A stretch of 11,566 nt of DNA from contig CAMYCE010000064.1 of the NCBI GenBank assembly GCA_947254205.1, positions 1 through 11,566 of the forward strand, in the 5' to 3' direction. Shown piece by piece: positions 1 to 6,896 of this stretch. This stretch comes from an uncultured Prevotellaceae bacterium (GTDB taxonomy: Bacteria > Bacteroidota > Bacteroidia > Bacteroidales > Muribaculaceae). The notes beneath the pieces are model-generated. The model was given only the letters and a program-made list of their open reading frames with translations, was not told where the DNA came from and ran no database searches. The position numbers and the translations under genes were made by a program. The first letter of the stretch is position 1; each line of letters starts with the position of its first letter.

Positions 1-12
1 AGACCTTTTACT

Positions 13-28
13 TAAATTTGCAAACGTA
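13..28. promoter_or_regulatory. Possible back-to-back -7 boxes upstream of ruvB
   Basis: TAAATTTG at 13-20 on the plus strand and TACGTTTG at 21-28 read on the minus strand both fit the Bacteroidota -7 consensus TAnnTTTG. The plus box could serve a longer ruvB transcript. The minus box could drive a divergent gene lying left of the window. No convincing -33 TTTG is seen for the minus box, and the -33 region of the plus box falls off the window edge. In AT-rich DNA such matches arise easily, so this is a weak call. Confidence 0.2.
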
Positions 29-76
29 GTTGCATTTTGAAGTTGAATCTACGATGAGAAGAAGTGGCAGGGCAGA

Positions 77-108
77 GTTGAGAGGATTGAAATAATTTAG
101 TAATTTTG
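77..108 (+). promoter_or_regulatory. Promoter of the ruvB-flippase operon
   Basis: TAATTTTG at 101-108 is a full match to the Bacteroidota -7 consensus TAnnTTTG. GTTG at 77-80, 20 bases upstream, is a three-of-four match to the -33 TTTG element. This would start transcription near position 115, about 17 bases before the ruvB ATG. Short leaders without a Shine-Dalgarno site are usual in this phylum. The promoter probably also serves the flippase gene, which follows ruvB closely. Confidence 0.5.
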
Positions 109-131
109 TGGGTTGAAATGTAGCACACACT

Positions 132-1154
132 ATGGACGAAGATTTTGACATTAGAGGCGAACAGCTGAGGAGCGACCAAGACTATGAAAAGGCGTTGCGC
201 CCCATGGCTTTTGGTGATTTTGCCGGTCAGGACAAAATTATCGAAAATCTGCGCGTGTTTGTCACTGCCGCCAAAATGCGAGGCGAGGCACTCGACCACA
301 TTCTGTTTCACGGCCCTCCCGGACTGGGAAAAACCACGTTGAGCAACATCATTGCCAACGAGCTGGGTGTGGGCTTCAAAGTGACTTCGGGGCCAGTGCT
401 CGACAAGCCCGGCGACTTGGCAGGCCTGCTCACCTCACTCGACGAGAACGACGTGCTGTTCATCGACGAAATTCATCGCCTGAGCCCTGTGGTAGAGGAG
501 TACCTGTATAGTGCCATGGAGGACTATCGCATCGACATCATGATCGACAAGGGTCCCGGAGCGCGCTCGGTGCAACTCACGCTGGCACCTTTCACCCTCA
601 TTGGGGCTACCACACGCAGTGGCTTGCTCACCTCACCCTTGCGTGCACGATTTGGCATCAACTGCCACCTCGAATATTATGGGCACGACACGCTCGAAGG
701 CATCGTGCGACGCTCGGCACAATTGCTGGGCATTCCCATCAGCCACGAGGCTGCCCTCGAAATTGCCCTGCGCAGTCGTGGCACACCACGCATTGCCAAC
801 TCGCTGTTGCGACGGGTGCGCGACTTTGCCCAAGTGAAGGGGTCGGGCAAAATCGACACAGCCATAGCCCGCTATGCGCTCGAAGCCCTGAATATCGACA
901 AATTTGGTCTCGACGAAATCGACAACAAAATATTGCTCACCATTATCGACAAGTTTGGCGGTGGCCCTGTGGGCATTTCCACCATTGCCACAGCCTTGAG
1001 CGAAGATGCCGACACGGTCGAGGAGGTGTATGAGCCCTATCTCATCAAAGAAGGCCTCATCAAGCGCACACCACGAGGTCGAGAAGTGACCGAGCTGGCC
1101 TATCGCCACCTGCATCGCAACTTGCCCAACCAAGAGGGCAACTTGTTTAGTTAA
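132..1154 (+). CDS. ruvB: Holliday junction branch migration ATPase RuvB
   Basis: RuvB is the hexameric AAA+ motor that, with RuvA, drives branch migration of Holliday junctions before RuvC cuts them, in recombinational repair in the cytoplasm. The 340-residue product has the family's normal length. Visible motifs are Walker A GPPGLGKT (residues 61-68), Walker B LFIDEIHR (109-116, acidic pair D112/E113), sensor 1 GATTRSG, and the arginine-finger segment RARFG (171-175). A C-terminal winged-helix part follows, with GGPVGISTIA and the RTPRGREVTELAY segment. The start MDEDFDIR matches the Bacteroides N-terminus as I recall it. The ATG lies just behind a good promoter, and no upstream in-frame alternative is needed. 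The flippase gene follows after 30 bases, so the two are probably co-transcribed. ruvB beside a polysaccharide flippase is an order I associate with Bacteroidales from memory. There is no sign of damage. Confidence 0.98.
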   Translation: MDEDFDIRGEQLRSDQDYEKALRPMAFGDFAGQDKIIENLRVFVTAAKMRGEALDHILFHGPPGLGKTTLSNIIANELGVGFKVTSGPVLDKPGDLAGLLTSLDENDVLFIDEIHRLSPVVEEYLYSAMEDYRIDIMIDKGPGARSVQLTLAPFTLIGATTRSGLLTSPLRARFGINCHLEYYGHDTLEGIVRRSAQLLGIPISHEAALEIALRSRGTPRIANSLLRRVRDFAQVKGSGKIDTAIARYALEALNIDKFGLDEIDNKILLTIIDKFGGGPVGISTIATALSEDADTVEEVYEPYLIKEGLIKRTPRGREVTELAYRHLHRNLPNQEGNLFS

Positions 1155-1184
1155 ACGACAACAACAATTAATCGACACATCACA

Positions 1185-2681
1185 ATGGCCGCCAATTTAA
1201 AATCGCTTGCCAAAGACACCGCCATATATGGCATGAGTAGCATCGTTGGGCGTTTTCTCAACTACTTGCTCGTGCCCCTCTACACCGCCCAACTCTCGGC
1301 TGCATCGGGAGGTTATGGCGTGATCACCAACCTCTACTCATGGACTGCCCTGCTGTTGGTGATGCTCACCTATGGCATGGAGACCACCTTTTTTCGCTAT
1401 GCCAACAAGAGCGAAGAAAACCCTGCCACCGTGTATAGCACCACTCTTGTGGCTGTGGGTGCCACCTCGCTCATGTTTGTGGCCATGGTACTGGGTTTCT
1501 TGCCCACTGTTGCCGGCTGGCTCGGCTATGGCGAGCACTCGTCATTTGTGGCAGTAATGGCAGTCGTGGTAGCCCTCGACGCCTTTCAAGCCATACCATT
1601 TGCCTACCTGCGCTACAAGAAACGCCCCATCAAGTTTGCCGCCCTCAAGTTGCTGTTCATCTTCTTGAACATAGTGCTCAACTTGCTCTATTTTGTGGTG
1701 TTACCCGAGTTCAAAATCAACCTCTTTGGCATCTACGACAGCGCGTTCACGCTCAATGTGGGCTATGCTTTCTACATCAATCTTGCTTGCACGGGGCTTG
1801 TCACGCTTTTCTTCTGGCAAGAAATTTTTGCCATCAAGTGGACATTCGATGGCAAGTTGCTGCGCCGCATGTTGGGCTACAGCTGGCCCATACTGGTGCT
1901 GGGCATTGCCGGCATACTCAACCAAACGGCCGACAAGATTTTGTTTCCCTACATCTACCACGCTGCCGACCAAAAACAGCAACTTGGCATCTATGGCGCT
2001 GCTGCCAAGATTGCCATGATCATGGCTCTCATCACGCAGGCTTTTCGCTATGCCTATGAGCCCTTTGTGTTTGGCAAGAGCAAAGACAGCGACAATAAAG
2101 ACACCTATGCCAAGGCGATGAAATATTTCATCATCTTCACCCTGCTGGCATTTTTGTCGGTGATGGCATGGATTGGAGTGTTGCGCTACATCATAGCCCC
2201 CGACTATTGGGAAGGCCTCAAGGTGGTGCCCATAGTGATGGCAGCCGAAATCATGATGGGCGTCTACTTCAACCTCTCGTTTTGGTATAAGCTCATCGAC
2301 AAAACCATTTGGGGAGCCGTGTTCTCGTTTGCCGGTTGCGCTGTGCTCATTGTCATCAACGTGATGCTGGTGCCCCAATATGGCTACATGGCTTGTGCTT
2401 GGGGAGGCTTTGCCGGCTATGCCACCGCCATGACGTTGAGCTACTTCGTGGGCCAACGCTACTACCCCATTGCCTATCCGCTCAAGGACATAGCCCTCTA
2501 CACCCTGCTCGCCCTTGCCCTCTATGCCGGCATGGCCCTCGTGACTGTGCCCGGTGGCATGGTGGTCGAAACCCTATATCGCACTGCCTTGCTCATGGTA
2601 TTCACGGGCTTCATGTACCGGCACGAGCACATGCGCCCCATGCTGACCAAACTCCCCATCGTGGGCAAGCTATTTCGCTAA
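1185..2681 (+). CDS. Oligosaccharide/polysaccharide flippase (MOP superfamily, Wzx-like)
   Basis: This 498-residue protein is hydrophobic nearly throughout, with roughly a dozen or more membrane segments. It belongs to the polysaccharide biosynthesis/export branch of the MOP flippases. Family members move lipid-linked sugar repeat units from the cytoplasmic to the periplasmic leaflet of the inner membrane. The N-terminus (LAKDTAIYGMSSIVGRFLNY) is typical: it begins with a short amphipathic lead, then the first helix with the GRxLNYLLVPLYT pattern. YGMETTFFRYA near residue 64-74 is also characteristic of the Bacteroidota subgroup. The substrate cannot be read from the sequence. The gene begins 30 bases after the ruvB stop and has no separate promoter box that I can see, so an operon with ruvB is likely. 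The C-terminus is intact and ends in a basic KLPIVGKLFR tail. The downstream repeat starts four bases after the stop codon. Family assignment is firm; the specific glycan is unknown. Confidence 0.88.
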   Translation: MAANLKSLAKDTAIYGMSSIVGRFLNYLLVPLYTAQLSAASGGYGVITNLYSWTALLLVMLTYGMETTFFRYANKSEENPATVYSTTLVAVGATSLMFVAMVLGFLPTVAGWLGYGEHSSFVAVMAVVVALDAFQAIPFAYLRYKKRPIKFAALKLLFIFLNIVLNLLYFVVLPEFKINLFGIYDSAFTLNVGYAFYINLACTGLVTLFFWQEIFAIKWTFDGKLLRRMLGYSWPILVLGIAGILNQTADKILFPYIYHAADQKQQLGIYGAAAKIAMIMALITQAFRYAYEPFVFGKSKDSDNKDTYAKAMKYFIIFTLLAFLSVMAWIGVLRYIIAPDYWEGLKVVPIVMAAEIMMGVYFNLSFWYKLIDKTIWGAVFSFAGCAVLIVINVMLVPQYGYMACAWGGFAGYATAMTLSYFVGQRYYPIAYPLKDIALYTLLALALYAGMALVTVPGGMVVETLYRTALLMVFTGFMYRHEHMRPMLTKLPIVGKLFR

Positions 2682-2684
2682 TAG

Positions 2685-2734
2685 TCCCACGGAATCCACG
2701 GATTTTAATCAACAAATTAAGCGAATTTAACGAA
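2685..2734 (+). repeat. Solo copy of the CCACGGA...TTAAGCGAATT intergenic repeat
   Basis: This copy starts with TCCCACGGAATCCACGGATT and continues through ATCAACAAATTAAGCGAA to a final AACGAA. The same unit occurs at 9478-9533 (plus) and 9596-9652 (minus). Copies differ mainly by a few inserted bases between the CCACGGA half and the AACAAATTAAGCGAATT half. Here it stands alone, four bases after the flippase stop codon and directly before the truncated LRR gene. A T-run follows it (2736-2744). Confidence 0.8.
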
Positions 2735-2743
2735 GTTTTTTTT

Positions 2744-3364
2744 TCTTGGCGAGTAATTGCGATTGAAAGAGATGCTTTTATGGGAGATCAAAAACTTAAA
2801 CCTATTGACTTACCAGAAGGATTGAAACGCATAGAGCAAGATGCTTTTTGGTATTGTGCTATAGACTCTATCGTTTTTCCTGCTTCGCTTGAATATTTGG
2901 GAGGTGGAAGTTGCGCAAATTGGAAATACATCAAGAAGATTTATTCCCTATCCTCCAATCCACCATTTTGTGCAGAAGATGTTGCTAACCCCGGGAAAGG
3001 ACCATTCCACGGCTTCACCCCTAACGATATTCCCGTTTATGTTCCCATTGGCTCAGGTGAAAAATATCGGCAGGCATTTGGCTGGAACTATTTCACCAAT
3101 ATCATTGAAACCAACAAGTTTCCCGCTGGAATAGAAACTCCCCTTGCCGACAATGCAGGGGAATGCAAGGTATATGGACAAGACGGCAGACTTGTCATTG
3201 AGGTGGCAACAGGCCTTTATGCCCCAGTTCATTATGTCGTTTACACCATCGACGGCAAGATGGTGGAGCAAGGCACTCTCACCTCATCCTGCACTCTGCA
3301 AGTGCCATCAAGAGGCACCTATATTGTCCACCTTGGCAACACTGCACAAAAAATCCTCCTCTAA
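2744..3364 (+). pseudogene. C-terminal remnant of a BspA-like LRR protein with T9SS sorting domain
   Basis: An open frame runs to the stop at 3362-3364. It begins inside an LRR_5 (BspA/TpLRR) repeat: VIAIERDAF, then DLPEGLKRIEQDAFWYC and IDSIVFPASLEYLG. The usual end-of-repeat segment IPVYVPIGSGEKYRQAFGW follows. The last ~65 residues (KVYGQDGRL... VVYTIDGKMVEQG ... VPSRGTYIVHLGN) look like a T9SS type A C-terminal sorting domain. No signal peptide or N-terminal repeats are present. Upstream the frame runs through the intergenic repeat and then out of frame into the flippase gene. The first internal ATG (2780) would give a 194-residue protein without an export signal. I therefore read this as the 3' end of a gene whose 5' part was lost, with the break at or near 2735-2745. 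No internal stop or frameshift is seen, so the loss may be fairly recent. A short expressed cytosolic protein from 2780 is the less likely alternative. Confidence 0.75.
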
Positions 3365-3379
3365 GTCCTCATGCCGCTA

Positions 3380-3400
3380 CACTCGTCTCGCAAGCGAGTG
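3380..3400. terminator. Small hairpin after the LRR remnant
   Basis: CACTCG (3380-3385) and CGAGTG (3395-3400) can pair as a 6-base stem around a 9-base loop, 16 bases after the stop of the LRR remnant. CCTC at 3367-3370 and GAGG at 3406-3409 could extend it after a gap. No T-tract follows, so it is a weak terminator candidate only. Confidence 0.2.
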
Positions 3401-3490
3401 AATTGGAGGATTGCGCATATAATTTCGTTAAGAAAAGCTATTTCCTATTCATTTTTGATGGTTAAAGTGGTGATTGTAATAGCTTTTTGC

Positions 3491-3498
3491 TACCTTTG
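3491..3498 (+). promoter_or_regulatory. -7 box of the GH25 lysozyme gene
   Basis: TACCTTTG matches TAnnTTTG exactly and extends as TACCTTTGCGAC. The same 12 bases occur at the zinc-ribbon gene promoter on the other strand. The -33 region 19-20 bases upstream (about 3467-3471) reads GTGGT, a poor match. Transcription would start near 3505, giving a leader of about 26 bases before the ATG at 3531. The leader holds no Shine-Dalgarno sequence. Confidence 0.5.
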
Positions 3499-3530
3499 CG
3501 ACCAGAAAATACCCACAAAAAGAAAATTTC

Positions 3531-4760
3531 ATGCGCACACTTGTCATCATTTTAATCACACTTTTCTCGATGCAAAGCCTCAAGGGCCAACATCAGATTG
3601 ACATTGATGACAAGACTCTCGATATTGAAGATGTGATATATGACGGCATTGACGTGTCGAGCTATCAAAAGGATATTGACTGGAGCGCAACGGCCAAGGA
3701 CAAGAACATCAAGTTTGTGTATGTCAAAGCCACCGAGGGGGCTACCTATCGCTCGCGCCACTATGAGGGCAACATTGCCAATGCCCGCCAGCATGGCATA
3801 CGCGTGGGTAGCTATCACTTTTTTCGCACCACAGTGAGCGTGGAGAGCCAATTTCGCAACTTCACCTCGACAGTTAAAAAAGAAGACCAAGACCTCATTC
3901 CGCTCATCGATGTTGAAACCAAGCGTGGTGTCACAGCCGCCCAATTGGCCGACAGCGTGCTGGCCTTTGCCAACATGATTGAAGATTACTATGGTTGCCG
4001 ACCCATGATCTACACCGGCAGTTCATTCTACAACTCCTATCTGCATGGGCGCATCAGTGGCTACCCTCTGTTTATTGCTCGCTACTCCAAGGTGCAACCT
4101 CGACTTGCAGGGGGGCAAAAATGGATTTTGTGGCAATTCTCAGAGCGTGGACGCATCGATGGCATCGACCACTATGTCGACTTGTGCCGATTTAACAAGG
4201 GTTGTGGACTCAACGACATTCTCATCAAGGGACGTGGCACCAAACGCATGAAAGGAAAGGTCACCAAAGAGGTAACTAACGTGCCTCCCCCACCCAAAGC
4301 CAAAGTAAAACCCAAAGAAAAAGAAGTGCCACTCTCGCCCAAAGAGCAAGAGCGACAACGCAAAGCCCAAAAAGAAGCCGAAAAAAAGGCTAAGAAAGAG
4401 GCCGAAGCCAAGCGAGAACAAGAAGCCCAACGCAGAAAGCGACAACAACGCGAGGCCGAGCGCAAACGCAAGCAACAACTTGAGGCTCAACGACTCAAAG
4501 AAAAAAAAGAGAAAGAGGAACTCAAAAAAAAACAAGAACTGGAACGCAAGCAGGAGTTGGAACGCAAACGCCAACAAGCCGCCCAAGAAAAAGAAGCCAA
4601 GCGACTCAAGGAGCAACAACGCAAAGCTCAACAAGAGAAGCAACGCAAACTCGACGAGCAACGCCGACAAGAGCAACTCAAAAAGAAACCCAGCGCCAAC
4701 GAAATCAACAAGCGTCAGGGCAAGCGCATCAACGGCAGCTCGGTCGACAACGATGACTAA
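3531..4760 (+). CDS. Secreted GH25 lysozyme with charged coiled-coil tail
   Basis: A signal peptide (about residues 1-19, MRTLVIILITLFSMQSLKG) is followed by a glycoside hydrolase family 25 muramidase domain, about residues 36-232. It would cleave the MurNAc-GlcNAc bond of peptidoglycan. Landmarks are YDGIDVSSYQ (37-46), KATEG (66-70), the DxE pair in LIDVET (D127/E129), YTGSSFY (161-167) and WQFSERGRIDGIDHYVD (201-217). D41, D127 and E129 are the likely catalytic acids by family analogy. After a short PPPPK linker (about 252-256), residues ~269-390 are almost only K, R, E, Q and A. This segment should form a long, strongly basic coiled coil or single alpha helix. Typical GH25 proteins of Bacteroidota end near residue 250-300, so the tail adds over 100 residues. 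The gene stands alone with its own promoter, converges on manC, and is followed by a hairpin and a repeat element. The catalytic call is firm; the tail's role is unknown. Confidence 0.9.
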   Translation: MRTLVIILITLFSMQSLKGQHQIDIDDKTLDIEDVIYDGIDVSSYQKDIDWSATAKDKNIKFVYVKATEGATYRSRHYEGNIANARQHGIRVGSYHFFRTTVSVESQFRNFTSTVKKEDQDLIPLIDVETKRGVTAAQLADSVLAFANMIEDYYGCRPMIYTGSSFYNSYLHGRISGYPLFIARYSKVQPRLAGGQKWILWQFSERGRIDGIDHYVDLCRFNKGCGLNDILIKGRGTKRMKGKVTKEVTNVPPPPKAKVKPKEKEVPLSPKEQERQRKAQKEAEKKAKKEAEAKREQEAQRRKRQQREAERKRKQQLEAQRLKEKKEKEELKKKQELERKQELERKRQQAAQEKEAKRLKEQQRKAQQEKQRKLDEQRRQEQLKKKPSANEINKRQGKRINGSSVDNDD

Positions 4761-4815
4761 TCCTCTCACGCCTGCCCAAGAAACAGAGCCAACCTATTAA
4801 GGTTCAAAAAAAATT

Positions 4816-4861
4816 ACACGCATTAGGCAACAAAAATCAAAACAGTATGCCCAATGCGTGT
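4816..4861 (+). terminator. Terminator-like hairpin after the GH25 gene
   Basis: ACACGCATTAGGC (4816-4828) pairs with GCCCAATGCGTGT (4849-4861) with a single A/C mismatch, giving a 13-position stem and a 20-base loop. It begins 55 bases after the GH25 stop codon. Downstream is only a short GTTTT, and upstream on the same strand is an A8 run. Read from the other strand that A run becomes a T-tract, so a bidirectional role is possible. Confidence 0.5.
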
Positions 4862-4866
4862 GTTTT

Positions 4867-4914
4867 AACCCAAATCGGTCATTAGGTTTCTTTGTTTTTG
4901 TCAAATTATTTTGA
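4867..4914 (+). repeat. Gene-end element, short third copy (after GH25)
   Basis: The first 21 bases, AACCCAAATCGGTCATTAGG plus T, match the two full copies (4980-5051 and 6897-6968, both read on the minus strand) with one difference. The following TTCTTTG...TTTTGTCAAATTATTTTGA resembles the tail of the full element after an internal loss of roughly 20 bases. It begins six bases after the terminator-like hairpin and lies in sense orientation relative to the GH25 gene. Confidence 0.65.
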
Positions 4915-4979
4915 GTAATTTTTGATTGATTTTGAGGGCGTTTAGCGGGCTAAACAACCGAAAAAGCAGTCAAAAAGAA

Positions 4980-5051
4980 CCAAAATAAATGACAAAGGCA
5001 AGGAAAAGCCTAATATATTTTCTTTTTGCGACCTAATGACCGATTGGGGTT
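4980..5051 (-). repeat. Gene-end element, full copy A (after manC)
   Basis: This 72-base unit matches 6897-6968 with only 3 differences. Read in the direction of manC it starts with AACCCCAATCGGTCATTAGG, 27 bases after the stop codon. It then runs through an AGGC/GCCT mini-stem into the T-rich TTGTCATTTATTTT. The offset between the two full copies is 1917 bases. They are direct repeats that enclose manC and the zinc-ribbon gene. Confidence 0.85.
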
Positions 5052-5077
5052 TATTTTTCCTTGTTCAAAATCTCTTT

Positions 5078-6163
5078 TTACAGATATTTATCGCCAAATG
5101 TGGTTTTCACGTCATTGACATAGGTGCGAATTTTTTGTTCGTCGCCACGAGGCACAATGAGTAGCACATCGTCGGCATCGGCAACAATAAAATCGTTGAG
5201 CCCCGCTGCCACCACCAATTTATCGCCTTTCACAGCCACCACATTGTTGTGACTGTCAAAGAGCAAGGCTTTGCAATTTTGCGTGACATTGCCATCGTGG
5301 TTTTTGGGCGAAACATCATAGAGGGCTCCCCATGTGCCCAAGTCGGTCCAGCCAAAATCAACGCTCTCGACACACACGTTGGGCGACTTCTCCATCACAG
5401 CATAGTCGATTGAAATATTGGGACACGAGGCATACATCTCGCCAATAAATTCTTGCTCACTGGCCGTGCCAAAAATGCCTTTTCCTGCCTCAAAATAGCC
5501 TGCAATTTCGGGAGCATATTTCTCGATAGCATGAATAATGGTGTCAACACCCCAAAAAAACATGCCCGAATTCCAATAAAACTCTCCACTATCGAGAAAC
5601 ACCTTGGCCAGTTCCAAATCGGGTTTCTCGGTAAACGTTTTCACGCGCGAGAAACCATCGCCCAAGCGATCGCCCAGCTGAATGTAGCCATAGCCCGTTT
5701 CGGGGCGGTTGGGCTTCACGCCAAAGGTGAGCAATGCCTCGGGGTGCTTGTCGAGAAAATCAAACGCCCTAAACACGCTACTTTGAAACTCGGCAGTGTT
5801 GAGAATGAGATGGTCGCTTGCCGCCACCATGATTTTGGCTTGAGGATTGAGAGCCCTGATGTGATAGGCAGCCCAAGCATTGCAGGGAGCTGTGTTGCGT
5901 CGAGCCGGCTCCAAGAGAATTTGCTCATCGCGCAACTGAGGCAACTGCTCCTTGATGAGCCCGGCATAGTGTTCATTGGTGAGCATGACTATGTTTTCGA
6001 GAGGCACAACGCCTTCGAGTCGCTCTACTGTGAGTTGCAACAGGCTTTTACCCGTGCCCAAGAAGTCGATAAACTGTTTGGGCTTACTGGAGCGGCTATA
6101 GGGCCAAAAACGGCTACCCACACCGCCACACATGATCACGCAATATCGATTTTTATCCATCAT
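5078..6163 (-). CDS. manC: Mannose-1-phosphate guanylyltransferase
   Basis: ManC makes GDP-mannose from mannose-1-phosphate and GTP in the cytoplasm. GDP-mannose supplies mannose, and after conversion fucose and related sugars, for surface glycans. With the start used here the protein has 361 residues. It shows the nucleotidyltransferase signature GGVGSRFWPYSR (13-24) with K29, LEPARRNTAP (85-94), SDH (116-118), KTFTEKP (175-181), WNSGMF (197-202), IDYAVME (252-258) and WTDLGTW (272-278). It lacks the C-terminal isomerase domain of bifunctional enzymes. The frame stays open upstream to 6250, but those extra 29 residues are encoded by AT-rich DNA and precede the conserved start of the domain. 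The tandem ATGs at 6163 and 6160 are therefore the likely starts; I cannot decide between them. No TAnnTTTG box is seen in the 117-base gap, so transcription may come from the zinc-ribbon gene upstream. Confidence 0.93.
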   Translation of the reverse strand: MMDKNRYCVIMCGGVGSRFWPYSRSSKPKQFIDFLGTGKSLLQLTVERLEGVVPLENIVMLTNEHYAGLIKEQLPQLRDEQILLEPARRNTAPCNAWAAYHIRALNPQAKIMVAASDHLILNTAEFQSSVFRAFDFLDKHPEALLTFGVKPNRPETGYGYIQLGDRLGDGFSRVKTFTEKPDLELAKVFLDSGEFYWNSGMFFWGVDTIIHAIEKYAPEIAGYFEAGKGIFGTASEQEFIGEMYASCPNISIDYAVMEKSPNVCVESVDFGWTDLGTWGALYDVSPKNHDGNVTQNCKALLFDSHNNVVAVKGDKLVVAAGLNDFIVADADDVLLIVPRGDEQKIRTYVNDVKTTFGDKYL

Positions 6164-6280
6164 TGAAAGAATATTGAGGTTCGTTATTATAGGTCTTGTG
6201 TATCTATTATGTATTAAAGCATCGGCTAATTTAACTAAAATTTTGCGCATTACCCAATTTTCTTGTCACAATAAAATGCC

Positions 6281-6802
6281 TCAATGCAAACCAGCCCACA
6301 CAATGCACGCAAAAATAGCAGTGAGCACAGCAATCACGAGCCAAGCCAAAACCCTAAATTTCAAACTTGCAGGTTCAAGACTCCACCGTCGCGACGCTGG
6401 TTGCGTCATGAGATGATAACTGGGCATATAGGGAATTGGGGGAATGCCGTTTTCGGGCTCATGGGGCAATGGTAGAGGCATTGCTGGCTCATGGGGCACA
6501 GTGGCCACATTTTGAGCAACTTGCACGCCTGCCTCTTTTGCCACATTGGGCATTTTGAGCGACACCCCACAATAGGGGCAAAAACTCAATCCCGAAGCCG
6601 GCAAACTCTTGCCACAACTGTGGCAAAACTGGGGGGCAGTAGTGGAAGCAGGTTCAGCCACAGGCAACACCCCCGACACATCAACATCATGGGCGACAAA
6701 ATCGCACAAACAGCGCGGACACACCACATGCTTGCCACTCAAGGCAATTTCCTCAAGCGACATTTCAAGTTTCTTGTTGCAATGGGGGCATTTGAGTTCC
6801 AT
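6281..6802 (-). CDS. Double zinc-ribbon protein with C-terminal membrane helix
   Basis: This is a small protein of 173 residues with no characterised function that I recognise. It holds two zinc ribbons. The first is C5xxC8 with C28xxC31 (CPHC ... CPRC, then C33). The second is C60xxC63 with C75xxC78 (CHSC ... CPYC). A proline- and glutamate-rich linker (about 103-137) follows. One hydrophobic segment, about residues 149-172 (VLAWLVIAVLTAIFACIVW), ends at the C-terminus, so the protein may be tail-anchored with its ribbons in the cytoplasm. I chose the ATG at 6802. The frame also opens at a GTG at 6823, but that codon lies about ten bases from the predicted transcription start, and MELKCPHC is a natural beginning for such ribbons. 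It has its own promoter and lies 117 bases upstream of manC in the same direction. A structural or regulatory role is possible but unsupported. Confidence 0.8.
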   Translation of the reverse strand: MELKCPHCNKKLEMSLEEIALSGKHVVCPRCLCDFVAHDVDVSGVLPVAEPASTTAPQFCHSCGKSLPASGLSFCPYCGVSLKMPNVAKEAGVQVAQNVATVPHEPAMPLPLPHEPENGIPPIPYMPSYHLMTQPASRRWSLEPASLKFRVLAWLVIAVLTAIFACIVWAGLH

Positions 6803-6839
6803 AACAAAAGGGGGTATAAGCACGGCCTATTGCCTGTCG

Positions 6840-6871
6840 CAAAGGTAACACAACACCTCCACAATTCAAAA
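6840..6871 (-). promoter_or_regulatory. Promoter of the zinc-ribbon gene (and perhaps manC)
   Basis: Read on the minus strand, TTTTG (6871-6867) and TACCTTTG (6847-6840) are separated by 19 bases. They match both halves of the Bacteroidota consensus, -33 TTTG and -7 TAnnTTTG. Transcription would start near 6833, about 30 bases before the ATG at 6802. The -7 box extends as TACCTTTGCGAC, identical over 12 bases to the GH25 promoter. Confidence 0.65.
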
Positions 6872-6896
6872 TCAACCCCACAAGTTGATAGCTCCC

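Larger units (their letters stand above)
4761..5077. other. Convergent intergenic region between GH25 gene and manC
   Basis: These 317 AT-rich bases separate two genes that end toward each other, and I see no coding potential in them. They hold a terminator-like hairpin after the GH25 gene (4816-4861), the short copy of the gene-end element in plus orientation (4867-4914), and the full copy in minus orientation behind manC (4980-5051). A small perfect palindrome, GTTTAGC/GCTAAAC (4940-4955), lies between the two element copies and roughly at the centre of the region. Confidence 0.7.

Noticed and set aside
1701..2456. Open frame of 251 codons on the minus strand inside the flippase gene
   Set aside because: Rich in His and Gln as typical for a shadow frame; the plus-strand membrane protein is intact.
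2309..2743. N-terminal part of the frame that leads into the LRR remnant
   Set aside because: It lies out of frame inside the flippase gene and then crosses the intergenic repeat; the translated sequence is a Cys/His-rich shadow with no LRR character.
4140..4769. Minus-strand frame of 209 codons rich in Leu and Phe, membrane-like
   Set aside because: It is the complement of the Lys/Glu/Gln-rich coiled-coil tail; complementing AAA, GAA and CAA codons gives TTT, TTC and TTG, hence a false hydrophobic protein.
5453..6166. Open frame of 237 codons on the plus strand opposite manC
   Set aside because: It is antisense to a clear ManC gene with all family motifs and shows no domain or promoter of its own; biased codon use of the real gene leaves the opposite frame open.
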